NCBI GenBank assembly: GCA_964555675.1
Contig: CAZKTU010000111.1
Location: 1-19,768 of the forward strand
Reading direction: 5' to 3'
Length of the DNA: 19,768 bases
Origin: CAIWXH01 sp964555675
Lineage (GTDB): Bacteria > Chloroflexota > Chloroflexia > Chloroflexales > Chloroflexaceae
Within the stretch, counting starts at the first letter, position 1. Each line of letters begins with the position of its first letter. Below the pieces are notes generated by a model, which saw only the letters and a program-made list of their open reading frames with translations, searched no databases and had not been told where the DNA came from. Made by a program: the position numbers and the translations under genes. Of this stretch, positions 6,994 to 14,314 are shown piece by piece.

Positions 6994-7023
6994 TTGACAG
7001 TGCGTGTATTATGTTAATACACG
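6994..7023 (+). promoter_or_regulatory. Proximal rpoD promoter with overlapping palindromic operator
   Basis: A perfect TTGACA stands at 6994-6999. At the expected -10 distance lies a palindrome with 9-bp arms, CGTGTATTA (7003-7011) and TAATACACG (7015-7023), centred on TGT. The -10 itself is poor (TAATAC or AATACA at 15-16 bp spacing). That is typical of a promoter needing a regulator, or of one blocked by it. The regulator is unknown. Confidence 0.5.
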
Positions 7024-7078
7024 TAGCCCCCTTCTCCCCTGCGGCGATTGGCGGTGTCAGGCCTTCCTGAGGACGAGG

Positions 7079-8257
<1,179 letters not shown>

Positions 8258-8284
8258 CTGCCCGCCGGCGCCTGACCCAAACGA

Positions 8285-8321
8285 AACGCCCCCGCCTCAA
8301 TGGCGGGGGCGTTCTGCTTTT
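8285..8321. terminator. Bidirectional intrinsic terminator between rpoD and the repeat-protein gene
   Basis: AACGCCCCCGCC (8285-8296) and GGCGGGGGCGTT (8302-8313) form a perfect 12-bp stem around TCAAT. CTGCTTTT follows on the plus strand and TCGTTT on the minus strand, so it can serve both convergent genes. Confidence 0.85.
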
Positions 8322-8322
8322 C

Positions 8323-8362
8323 CCGGCTCGCCCCCGCCACCTAGGCGGCGGGGGCGAGCCGG
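8323..8362. terminator. Second 16-bp perfect hairpin downstream of the repeat-protein gene
   Basis: The arms 8323-8338 and 8347-8362 are perfectly complementary over 16 bp, with an 8-nt loop. Both hairpins carry a CGCCCCCGCC core, so they look related. There is no clean U-tract. It probably stabilises the 3' end or assists termination for the minus-strand gene. Confidence 0.55.
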
Positions 8363-8368
8363 CTCTGC

Positions 8369-11146
8369 CTATGGCTCCGGCGTCAGCACCACGTCCCCGT
8401 CCGCCTCGACGCCAATCGTGACGCTGACGTCGAGGGTGTTGTCGGTGTAGCTGCGGGTGATCGGATCAGACGAGAAGTCGGGGTCGAAGCTGAGGTTGAC
8501 CGTGCCCGCCGGCAGACCCTCGATGCTGTAGGCGCCGGCCTCGTCGGTGATCGTGCCGCCGACGATGTTACCGCCCACACGGGCCACGACGAAGACGCCA
8601 CCCAGGCCCGCCTCGCTGTCGAGGGCGCTGACCCGCCCGCTCACCGTGCCGCCGGGGCTCAGCTCGACGTTAAAGGTGATCGGCGCCAGAGCCTTGCCCA
8701 CCGTCACCGCGGTCGCCTCGGCCAGGGTGGCCGCGTTGTTGAGGAACTCGTCCTGGTAGCTGCGCGAGACGGCGTTGGGCGAGAGGATGGTGGTATAGAG
8801 GACCTTGTAGCGGCCCGGGGCCAGGGCCGGCGAGCTGTACTGGCCGTTCGCGTCGGTCAGGTCGAGGCCCGCCAGGCTGGCCTCGCCGCCCACAGGCTCC
8901 TCGATAAAGGCCACGATCACCTCGGCGAGGGGCGCGCCGCTGTCGCCGGCGCTGACCGTGCCGACGATCTGCGCACCCGGGCTCAGCGTCACGTCGATGC
9001 CGGTGACGGCTGCGCCCGCACCGACCGTCACCGGAGTGGCGTCGGGCGTCAGGGGCGTGGTGTCGTAGAAGGCATCGTAGTAGGCCCTGGTGGCGCTATT
9101 GGGCGACAGGCCGGCGACGAACTCGACGGTGTAGTCGCCCGGGCGCAGGCCGGCCAGGCTGTAGGCCCCGGTCGCGTCGCTGCTGTCGTAGCCGCGCACC
9201 ACGCCATTGGCGTCGAAGGCCAGCACGACCACCTCGGCCAGGGCGCCTGCGCCGCTGCCCGTGACGGTGCCGGCGATGCTGCCGCCGGCGGCCAGCCCGG
9301 CGTCGGCGGTCGTCGTCGCGCCGGCGGTTACGGTCACCGCGTCGGCCTCGGCGAAGGTGGCCGCGTCGTTGTAGAACTCGCCGATATAGCGCGTGGTGGT
9401 CACGACGTCGGAGAAGAGGGTCACGAACTGCAGCGAGTAGTTATCGGGGGGCAGCGGGTCGCTGGTGTAGGTGCCGTCGGCCGCCGTCTCGGCGATGCTG
9501 ACGAAGGTGTCGCCATTGGCCTGGCCGGCCCTGGTGATCACCACCAGCACCTCTTCGATGCCGGCCGTCGAGGTCGCGTCGCTGACCTTGCCGGCGATCA
9601 CGCCGGTGCTGGTCGAGGCCGTCAGGGCGAAGGGCGCCACCGTGGTGACCTGCCCGGCCGTAACCGTCTGGCCGGCGACCAGGCCTTCGGCGTAGATTCC
9701 GGCCCGGGCCGTGGCCTGGGGATCGAAGGCCAGGCTGTAGCTGCCGGCGGGCAGGTTGCTGACCGTGTAGGTGCCGGTCGCATCGGTGAAGTCGCCGGCC
9801 AGGACATTGTTGGCGCCGTCGAGGACGGTGACGCGCACGCCGGCGACGGCCGCGCCCTCGGCGGTGACCGTGCCGGCCAGGCCGCCCGCGGCGGGCAGGG
9901 TCAGATTCACGCCGCTAGTGAGCTCGGGCGCGGTGACGCTGATCGCGCCGACGCTCACCTCGCCCAGAAGCGCCAGGGCCGGATTGCTCGCGGGCTTCGC
10001 GGTCACCGTATACAGGCCGGTCGCGAGGCCGGTGGGCACGAGGTAGGCCCCGCTGGCGTTGCTGGTGGCGACGGCGAGCAGATCGCCGTCGGCGTTGACA
10101 ACCTCGACCAGCGCGCCGGCAACTGCCGCGCCGGCCCCGTCGACGAGCTTGCCGCTGATCCCGCCGTCGCCCTCACTCTGAGCGGGCGCCGCCGCCACAC
10201 TCAGGGCGGGGCGGGCCGCGGTCGGGGCCGAGCGGGCCAGGGCCTGGGCCTGAGCGAGGGTCAGCGAGCCGGGCTGCCCATTGACCTGCACGATAAAGGG
10301 AGCCACATTCTGGATGTTGCTGCTCTGGCCGTGGGCGACCATGCTGTAGAAGCCGGCCCCAAGCCCGCCAGTAGCGAAGCTGAAGCGGATGTTGCCGCTG
10401 CTGTCAGCCCTGCCGGTAATACTGAGGCCCTGGACGCCGCTGGGCGTATTGAGCCAGGTGACAAAGCTCTCGCCGGGGCGGAAGCGCGAGCCGCTGAAGG
10501 TATGGGTGGTCCCGGGCGAACCGCGGTCGGGCGAGACGCTCATGGTATAGGAGCAGCCGCTGCAGCCCTCGTCGCCGCCGCGGATCACCTCGACCTCGGC
10601 GAAGTTCGACTGGCAGTTCACCCCGGCGCGGCAGGTGTACTCGGCGTAGAGGCCGATCCGCGAGCCGATCGCCGCGTTGCTGCGGACATTGAAGTTGATC
10701 CGACCGCTGCGCGTCTGGCCCCCGGCCACATTGCGCACCTCGACCACCACCCTGGTACTATCCTGCGAGATCAGCCGATCATTCGGCGCATCGAGCCGGT
10801 CGAAATTGATCAGGCGCTGAGGGTAGAAGAGGCTAAAGCGAGCGGTAGTACCGGTGGCGGACCGGTTCTGGAAGCGGTACTCGACCGAGAGCACGCTGCC
10901 GACCTGCACCTGCGACTGCGGCACCGGCCGGATCGACAGATCGACGTCGATATTGGCGGGCGGGATAGTCGCCTGCTGACCATTGATCAGGACCGGCAGA
11001 TACAGGCGCCTGCCGGTGACACGGTTCTGGGCGAGCTCGCCCTCGGGCTGAGCGCTGAGGGCCTGGACGCCACTGAGGGCGCCGAGGCTCGCCAGAGCGA
11101 GCAGGATCAGGGCGAGCCGACGTAAGGGGTGCCGGGGTGTGTGCAT
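8369..11146 (-). CDS. Secreted surface protein with six Cna_B/carboxypeptidase-regulatory-like repeats
   Basis: A large exported protein of about 925 aa. A signal peptide (PLRRLALILLALASLGALSGVQA) opens it, followed by RLYLPVLING. Then come a beta-rich domain of about 110 residues and a segment with four cysteines (TCRAGVNC and GCSGC) that may form disulfides. An IPT-like stretch (SPDRGSPGTTHTFSGSRF) follows. From about residue 328 six tandem modules start with GGxxxGxV and end with AxxYxL- or PGxYxVxF-type strands, a pattern of prealbumin-like surface folds. Modules 3-5 share an insert ending ATPVTVGAG-like. No LPXTG or membrane anchor ends the protein (last residues VVLTPEP). I start at ATG 11146 because GGAG lies six bases before it; ATG 11158 is the alternative. 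It lies downstream of the sortase, past a terminator-like hairpin. Probably structural or adhesive. Confidence 0.85.
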   Translation of the reverse strand: MHTPRHPLRRLALILLALASLGALSGVQALSAQPEGELAQNRVTGRRLYLPVLINGQQATIPPANIDVDLSIRPVPQSQVQVGSVLSVEYRFQNRSATGTTARFSLFYPQRLINFDRLDAPNDRLISQDSTRVVVEVRNVAGGQTRSGRINFNVRSNAAIGSRIGLYAEYTCRAGVNCQSNFAEVEVIRGGDEGCSGCSYTMSVSPDRGSPGTTHTFSGSRFRPGESFVTWLNTPSGVQGLSITGRADSSGNIRFSFATGGLGAGFYSMVAHGQSSNIQNVAPFIVQVNGQPGSLTLAQAQALARSAPTAARPALSVAAAPAQSEGDGGISGKLVDGAGAAVAGALVEVVNADGDLLAVATSNASGAYLVPTGLATGLYTVTAKPASNPALALLGEVSVGAISVTAPELTSGVNLTLPAAGGLAGTVTAEGAAVAGVRVTVLDGANNVLAGDFTDATGTYTVSNLPAGSYSLAFDPQATARAGIYAEGLVAGQTVTAGQVTTVAPFALTASTSTGVIAGKVSDATSTAGIEEVLVVITRAGQANGDTFVSIAETAADGTYTSDPLPPDNYSLQFVTLFSDVVTTTRYIGEFYNDAATFAEADAVTVTAGATTTADAGLAAGGSIAGTVTGSGAGALAEVVVLAFDANGVVRGYDSSDATGAYSLAGLRPGDYTVEFVAGLSPNSATRAYYDAFYDTTPLTPDATPVTVGAGAAVTGIDVTLSPGAQIVGTVSAGDSGAPLAEVIVAFIEEPVGGEASLAGLDLTDANGQYSSPALAPGRYKVLYTTILSPNAVSRSYQDEFLNNAATLAEATAVTVGKALAPITFNVELSPGGTVSGRVSALDSEAGLGGVFVVARVGGNIVGGTITDEAGAYSIEGLPAGTVNLSFDPDFSSDPITRSYTDNTLDVSVTIGVEADGDVVLTPEP

Positions 11147-11170
11147 CTTCAGCTCCATTGCTAGACGGGC

Positions 11171-11196
11171 AAAAAAGGGAGGGCCCTGGCCCTCCC
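11171..11196 (-). terminator. Intrinsic terminator/attenuator between sortase and repeat-protein genes
   Basis: On the minus strand, GGGAGGGCC (11196-11188) and GGCCCTCCC (11185-11177) form a perfect 9-bp stem with a two-base AG gap, followed directly by six T (11176-11171). It is 26 nt downstream of the sortase stop and only 24 nt before the next ATG at 11146. Confidence 0.85.
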
Positions 11197-11222
11197 ACCG
11201 TGGCGTACAGTCTCAGGTAGGC

Positions 11223-12482
11223 CTACGGTCTGACGGGTTCGGCGATGGTGATCAGGCGCTCAGTATAATCGACAATTCCGCCGCCGGCGTACACACCGTC
11301 GCCGATACATGACACCATGGTGACAAGTTCGCGCCCCTGGTTGAGTACATACTCGACCTGGTCGGGCGTGACGCGCACCTGCTGCACGACCACATAGGCG
11401 TGGGTCTGCCCCGCGGCATCGATCAGGGTCACGGCGGCCCCCGGGGCAAGCTCTTTCATACGAGCGAAGGGCGGGGGGATGCCGGGCGCCGAGAAGAAGG
11501 GCAGCACGTGCCCCCAGAAGACGATATTCTCGCCCTGGCCGGGCGAGGCGCTGCCCATGTACCAGCCCACATCGTGGTCGGGGACGACGAACTGGCCGGC
11601 CTCGTCGAGACCAACCGGCACCGCGCGCGCATCGAGGCCGATCGCCCCGATCACCAGGCGCGCGGGGGCCTGCGGGGGCAACGCGGCGACGGGCGGGGGC
11701 GGCGGCGGCGGCGCATAGACGGGCGGCGGCGGCTGCGTCGGGTCGACCCAGGGCGTGCCGGGCGGATCGACGGCGACGGGGGTCAACTCGCGCCCGAGGA
11801 GACCGCGCAGGACCAGGCTGCCCCCATCGGGCTGGGGGTGCAGCTCGAAGCGGGCCCGCTCGAACCACTGGACGACATAGGTCCGACCGTCGGCGAGGCG
11901 CTCGGTGCGGGCCGCCGTGAGGGGCAGACCATAGAGGGCCAGGCTCTCGCTGTCGGTGAGGGCGGGGTCGCCGTCGAGGTCGAGGCCGCCATAGAGCCAC
12001 GAGGCGAGGAAGTCGCCGCAGATCTGCTGGCCGGTCTCGGCGAAGGCGCGGCAGTCGCCGGGGATGGCGGTCAGGGCCACGGGCCTGGGGCCGGGACCTT
12101 TGCCCATGAGATCGGCGCCGACGCGGCCGACGAGCACATCGTAGGGGTAGGGGTTTTCCGGGTGCAGCTCGAGGCGCGCCCGCTCGAACCACTGGACCTT
12201 CACCGGGCGGCCCTCAAGGATCTCCTCCTGGAGCGAGGTGATCGGGAAGCCAAAGACCATCAGGCCACCCCCGCGCTCCCAGACCTCGCGGATCCGCCCG
12301 CCGGTGCAGTACCCGGTCTCGGGGAAGCAGGCGGGGGCGGCGAGCTGGGAGGGAGGTGCGGCGACGCCCCTGCCCCCAAGGAGCAGGCAAGCGAGCAAAA
12401 CCAGCGTCGGGGCGACGAGCCCGAGGCGCCGAAGGCTATGCCATAGTCGCATGGTCATGAGAGAGGAGGCGCGGCTGGTCAC
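11223..12482 (-). CDS. Sortase (class E/F-like) with N-terminal QWFERAR repeat modules
   Basis: Membrane-associated or secreted cysteine transpeptidase expected to join proteins with an LPXTG-like signal to a cell-envelope nucleophile. About 419 aa. An N-terminal hydrophobic stretch (LVAPTLVLLACLLLGG) is the signal or anchor. Two modules follow, each containing QWFERAR[LF]ELHP (about residues 95-110 and 206-220). A proline-rich linker (PPPPVYAPPPPPPP) leads to the catalytic domain. Catalytic residues are visible: His325 in FWGHV, Cys392 in TMVSCIG, Arg409 in YTERLIT. TMVSC replaces the usual TLxTC. The start is uncertain: GTG 12482 follows AGGGG, GTG 12494 is the longest choice, and ATG 12458 has no Shine-Dalgarno. 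Its neighbour upstream carries LPNTS, a likely substrate. Confidence 0.9.
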   Translation of the reverse strand: MTSRASSLMTMRLWHSLRRLGLVAPTLVLLACLLLGGRGVAAPPSQLAAPACFPETGYCTGGRIREVWERGGGLMVFGFPITSLQEEILEGRPVKVQWFERARLELHPENPYPYDVLVGRVGADLMGKGPGPRPVALTAIPGDCRAFAETGQQICGDFLASWLYGGLDLDGDPALTDSESLALYGLPLTAARTERLADGRTYVVQWFERARFELHPQPDGGSLVLRGLLGRELTPVAVDPPGTPWVDPTQPPPPVYAPPPPPPPVAALPPQAPARLVIGAIGLDARAVPVGLDEAGQFVVPDHDVGWYMGSASPGQGENIVFWGHVLPFFSAPGIPPPFARMKELAPGAAVTLIDAAGQTHAYVVVQQVRVTPDQVEYVLNQGRELVTMVSCIGDGVYAGGGIVDYTERLITIAEPVRP

Positions 12483-12484
12483 CG

Positions 12485-12519
12485 CGCCCCTCACCTCGCG
12501 CTGCGGGAGGTGAGGGGCG
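12485..12519 (-). promoter_or_regulatory. Hairpin covering the sortase ribosome-binding site
   Basis: CGCCCCTCACCTC (12485-12497 on the plus strand) and GAGGTGAGGGGCG (12507-12519) are perfectly complementary over 13 bp with a 9-nt loop. In the mRNA, the 3' arm GAGGTGAGGGGCG contains the purine-rich site that precedes GTG 12482, so folding would hide it. No U-tract follows, so a terminator is unlikely. Confidence 0.55.
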
Positions 12520-12531
12520 TGGAGAGGGGCC

Positions 12532-13065
12532 TCAGGCGGAGGCGCGGGCGCGGGAGTTGACGGCCCGGCGGAGGGTAAAGACGGCCACAGCGGCGAGCAG
12601 GGCCATGCCGGCGATCAGCAGGGGCGTGGCGCCGCCGCTGGTGTTGGGCAGGCGCGTGGTGGCGACGAGGACGAGGTTGACATCGGTGACGGGTGCGCCG
12701 CCGGTGATCACGCGGACCACCGAGTTGGTCGTATAGCGCACCTGGCCGTTGACGCTGATGTTCGACTGCACCGTGTACTGCTTGGCGGCGTCGATGCGGG
12801 CAGGATCATAGGTGATGCTGTAGCGGAAGGGCGGCTGTGCGCCATTGGTGGTGAAGCGCTGCTCGGAGATCACCTGGCCGGGCCGGCCGGCGGTGGGCAC
12901 CTCGGCAATCTGCACGGTCACGACCGCATTGGCCGGCGTGGCGACCCGATCGCGGTAGGTGATCGTGCCAGAGACCGCGGCGGTGGTCTGAGCGCTGACC
13001 AGGCCAGGCATAACCAGCAGCACAAGTGCGGCGAGGAGCGCGAGGGCGGCGCGGGCGACCTTCAT
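12532..13065 (-). CDS. YbaY-like secreted protein with LPNTS sortase signal
   Basis: A 177-aa surface protein. A signal peptide (ALALLAALVLLVMPGLVSA) is followed by one beta domain of YbaY type. Its marks are VSGTITYRDRVATPANAVVTVQIAEV, then PFRYSITYDPARIDAAKQYTVQSNI. The latter is the usual PIxFxLxYDPxxIxxxxxYxVxAxI pattern of that family. The C-terminus has a full sorting signal: LPNTS at 139-143, a hydrophobic helix (PLLIAGMALLAAVAVFTL), and a basic tail RRAVNSRARASA. Ser replaces the Gly of LPXTG, though Gly follows. The ATG at 13065 has GGAGGAGG upstream; a longer frame to 13290 lacks support. The sortase gene lies 49 nt downstream, so the two are a natural enzyme-substrate pair. YbaY's function is poorly understood; envelope association is the safe statement. 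Confidence 0.85.
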   Translation of the reverse strand: MKVARAALALLAALVLLVMPGLVSAQTTAAVSGTITYRDRVATPANAVVTVQIAEVPTAGRPGQVISEQRFTTNGAQPPFRYSITYDPARIDAAKQYTVQSNISVNGQVRYTTNSVVRVITGGAPVTDVNLVLVATTRLPNTSGGATPLLIAGMALLAAVAVFTLRRAVNSRARASA

Positions 13066-13219
13066 AAAACCTCCTCCAAAATACAGAGAAATCCAACGGT
13101 GGTGTGCAAGAGCGAGCAGTTTATGCACCCAACCTACATGGCTCATCGCCCTGCCGGGCGTTTCGAGGGGCGTCTGGCGCACTAGAGCGCCACGCAGGCG
13201 CGATCGATCAGTAACGTGG

Positions 13220-13248
13220 AGTATAGCAGCAGTTATGCGGTTTGTACA
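13220..13248 (-). promoter_or_regulatory. Promoter of the surface-protein/sortase operon
   Basis: On the minus strand, TGTACA (13248-13243) and TATACT (13225-13220) are 17 bp apart, giving a predicted start near 13213 and a leader of about 148 nt. The leader contains a small hairpin, TGGCGC/GCGCCA (13175-13180 with 13187-13192). Confidence 0.6.
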
Positions 13249-13632
13249 TCCACCACGACCATGTTTTCCGAGCCGAGGCCCTAGGCGCAAAGATCAGCAC
13301 CTGACAACCTGCCGCCAAAGCAGAATCATGAGGCCCTTGATCGCACCCGGTGCTAGGTCCAGTGGGGAAATTAGCGCCTTGAAACGCCTGGAACAGCAAC
13401 AAAGTGGGGAGGAAATACCCCCTCAGCGCACGATCACCCCGACGAGTGGGAGAGCGTGCGATATTCTGTTACAGAACCTCAACCCGCGCGGGCCTCAAGT
13501 TGCGGGCGGGGTCATAAGGCATAACCCCCTGTTGCCGGTCTACCCCCCATAGGGCCAAGCATACTTGCTATTGTTAACACAAGGAATGTACCGGTGCGAG
13601 CGACGCGCCGGATGAGGTTTCAGGAGGCTCCC
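13249..13632. other. Intergenic region before the DoxX gene
   Basis: About 380 bp, less GC-rich than its surroundings, with no frame that looks coding. Small hairpins are visible: GGGG/CCCC around AGGAAATA near 13407-13422, and GGGGT/ACCCC near 13509-13527. No convincing promoter for the plus-strand gene was found; TATTGT at 13569-13574 is the best -10 and lacks a -35. Confidence 0.5.
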
Positions 13633-14223
13633 GTGGCAACCAGGAACATTGTCGAGCAGGGACACATCACCATCCAGGACCCGCCATTCGCCCAGATCCT
13701 CTTCAACACCACGAAGTTCGCCTGGCTGTTCCTGATCATCCGCAGCTACCTGGGCTGGCAGTGGGTGCAGGCAGGTCTGCACAAGATCGAGGACGCGAAG
13801 TGGGTCGTCTCGGGCGAGGCCCTCAAGGGCTACTGGATGAACGCGGTGAAGATCCCCGAGACCGGCCGCCCCCCGATCTCATTTGACTGGTACCGCAGCT
13901 TCCTGCAGTTCCTGCTCGACACCGAGTCGTACACCTGGTTCGCCAAGCTGGTGGCCTACGGCGAGTTCCTGATTGGCGTGGCCCTGATCGTCGGCGCCTT
14001 CGTCGGCATCGCCGCCTTCTTCGGCGGGTTCATGAACTGGAACTTTATCATGGCCGGCTCGGCCAGCACCAACGGCCTGCTCTTCGCCTTGGCGGTGCTC
14101 CTGGTTCTGGCCTGGAAGGTCGCCGGCTACTACGGCCTCGACTACTACCTGCTCCGCTACGTGGGCGTCCCCTGGCAGCGCGGCGAGGCGCGCCTGAACA
14201 CCTCGGCCACGGCCGCAGATTAG
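13633..14223 (+). CDS. DoxX-family integral membrane protein
   Basis: A 196-aa membrane protein with about four helices: AWLFLIIRSYLGWQWVQAGLHKI, LVAYGEFLIGVALIVGAFVGIAAFFGGF, a short MNWNFIMAG segment, and LLFALAVLLVLAWKVAGYYGLDYYLL. The GLHKIEDAKW after helix 1, the GEFLIGVALIVG helix and NWNFIMAGSAS are typical of the DoxX group, related to the small subunit of thiosulfate:quinone oxidoreductase. Many members have no proven activity. I start at GTG 13633 because CAGGAGG lies five bases upstream; the longer ATG at 13594 lacks a Shine-Dalgarno. It stands alone, divergent from the surface operon and convergent with metG. A link to sulfur or quinone chemistry is only family-level inference. 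Confidence 0.85.
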   Translation: MATRNIVEQGHITIQDPPFAQILFNTTKFAWLFLIIRSYLGWQWVQAGLHKIEDAKWVVSGEALKGYWMNAVKIPETGRPPISFDWYRSFLQFLLDTESYTWFAKLVAYGEFLIGVALIVGAFVGIAAFFGGFMNWNFIMAGSASTNGLLFALAVLLVLAWKVAGYYGLDYYLLRYVGVPWQRGEARLNTSATAAD

Positions 14224-14260
14224 AGGCTCACCACAGGGGTTGTGCTGAGGGGAAGTTTAG

Positions 14261-14284
14261 CGCCGGTCCCATGTGGGGCCGGCG
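14261..14284. terminator. Hairpin between the convergent doxX-like and metG genes
   Basis: CGCCGGTCCC (14261-14270) pairs with GGGGCCGGCG (14275-14284) over 10 bp, including one wobble, with an ATGT loop. Neither side has a strong U-tract, so it is a weak or factor-assisted terminator. Confidence 0.5.
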
Positions 14285-14314
14285 CTCGTCGTGTATCCGC
14301 CGGAGGGCGAAGGC

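Noticed and set aside
8369..11146. LPXTG-type anchor on the large repeat protein beside the sortase
   Set aside because: The C-terminus ends in VVLTPEP with no motif, hydrophobic helix or basic tail.
10331..12446. Plus-strand frames of 264 and 348 codons opposite the repeat protein and the sortase
   Set aside because: Low-complexity Gly/Ala/Arg shadows without ribosome-binding sites or recognisable domains.
13235..13552. Small plus-strand gene in the intergenic region before the DoxX gene
   Set aside because: No ribosome-binding site, no domain, and a Pro/Arg-rich translation typical of chance frames.
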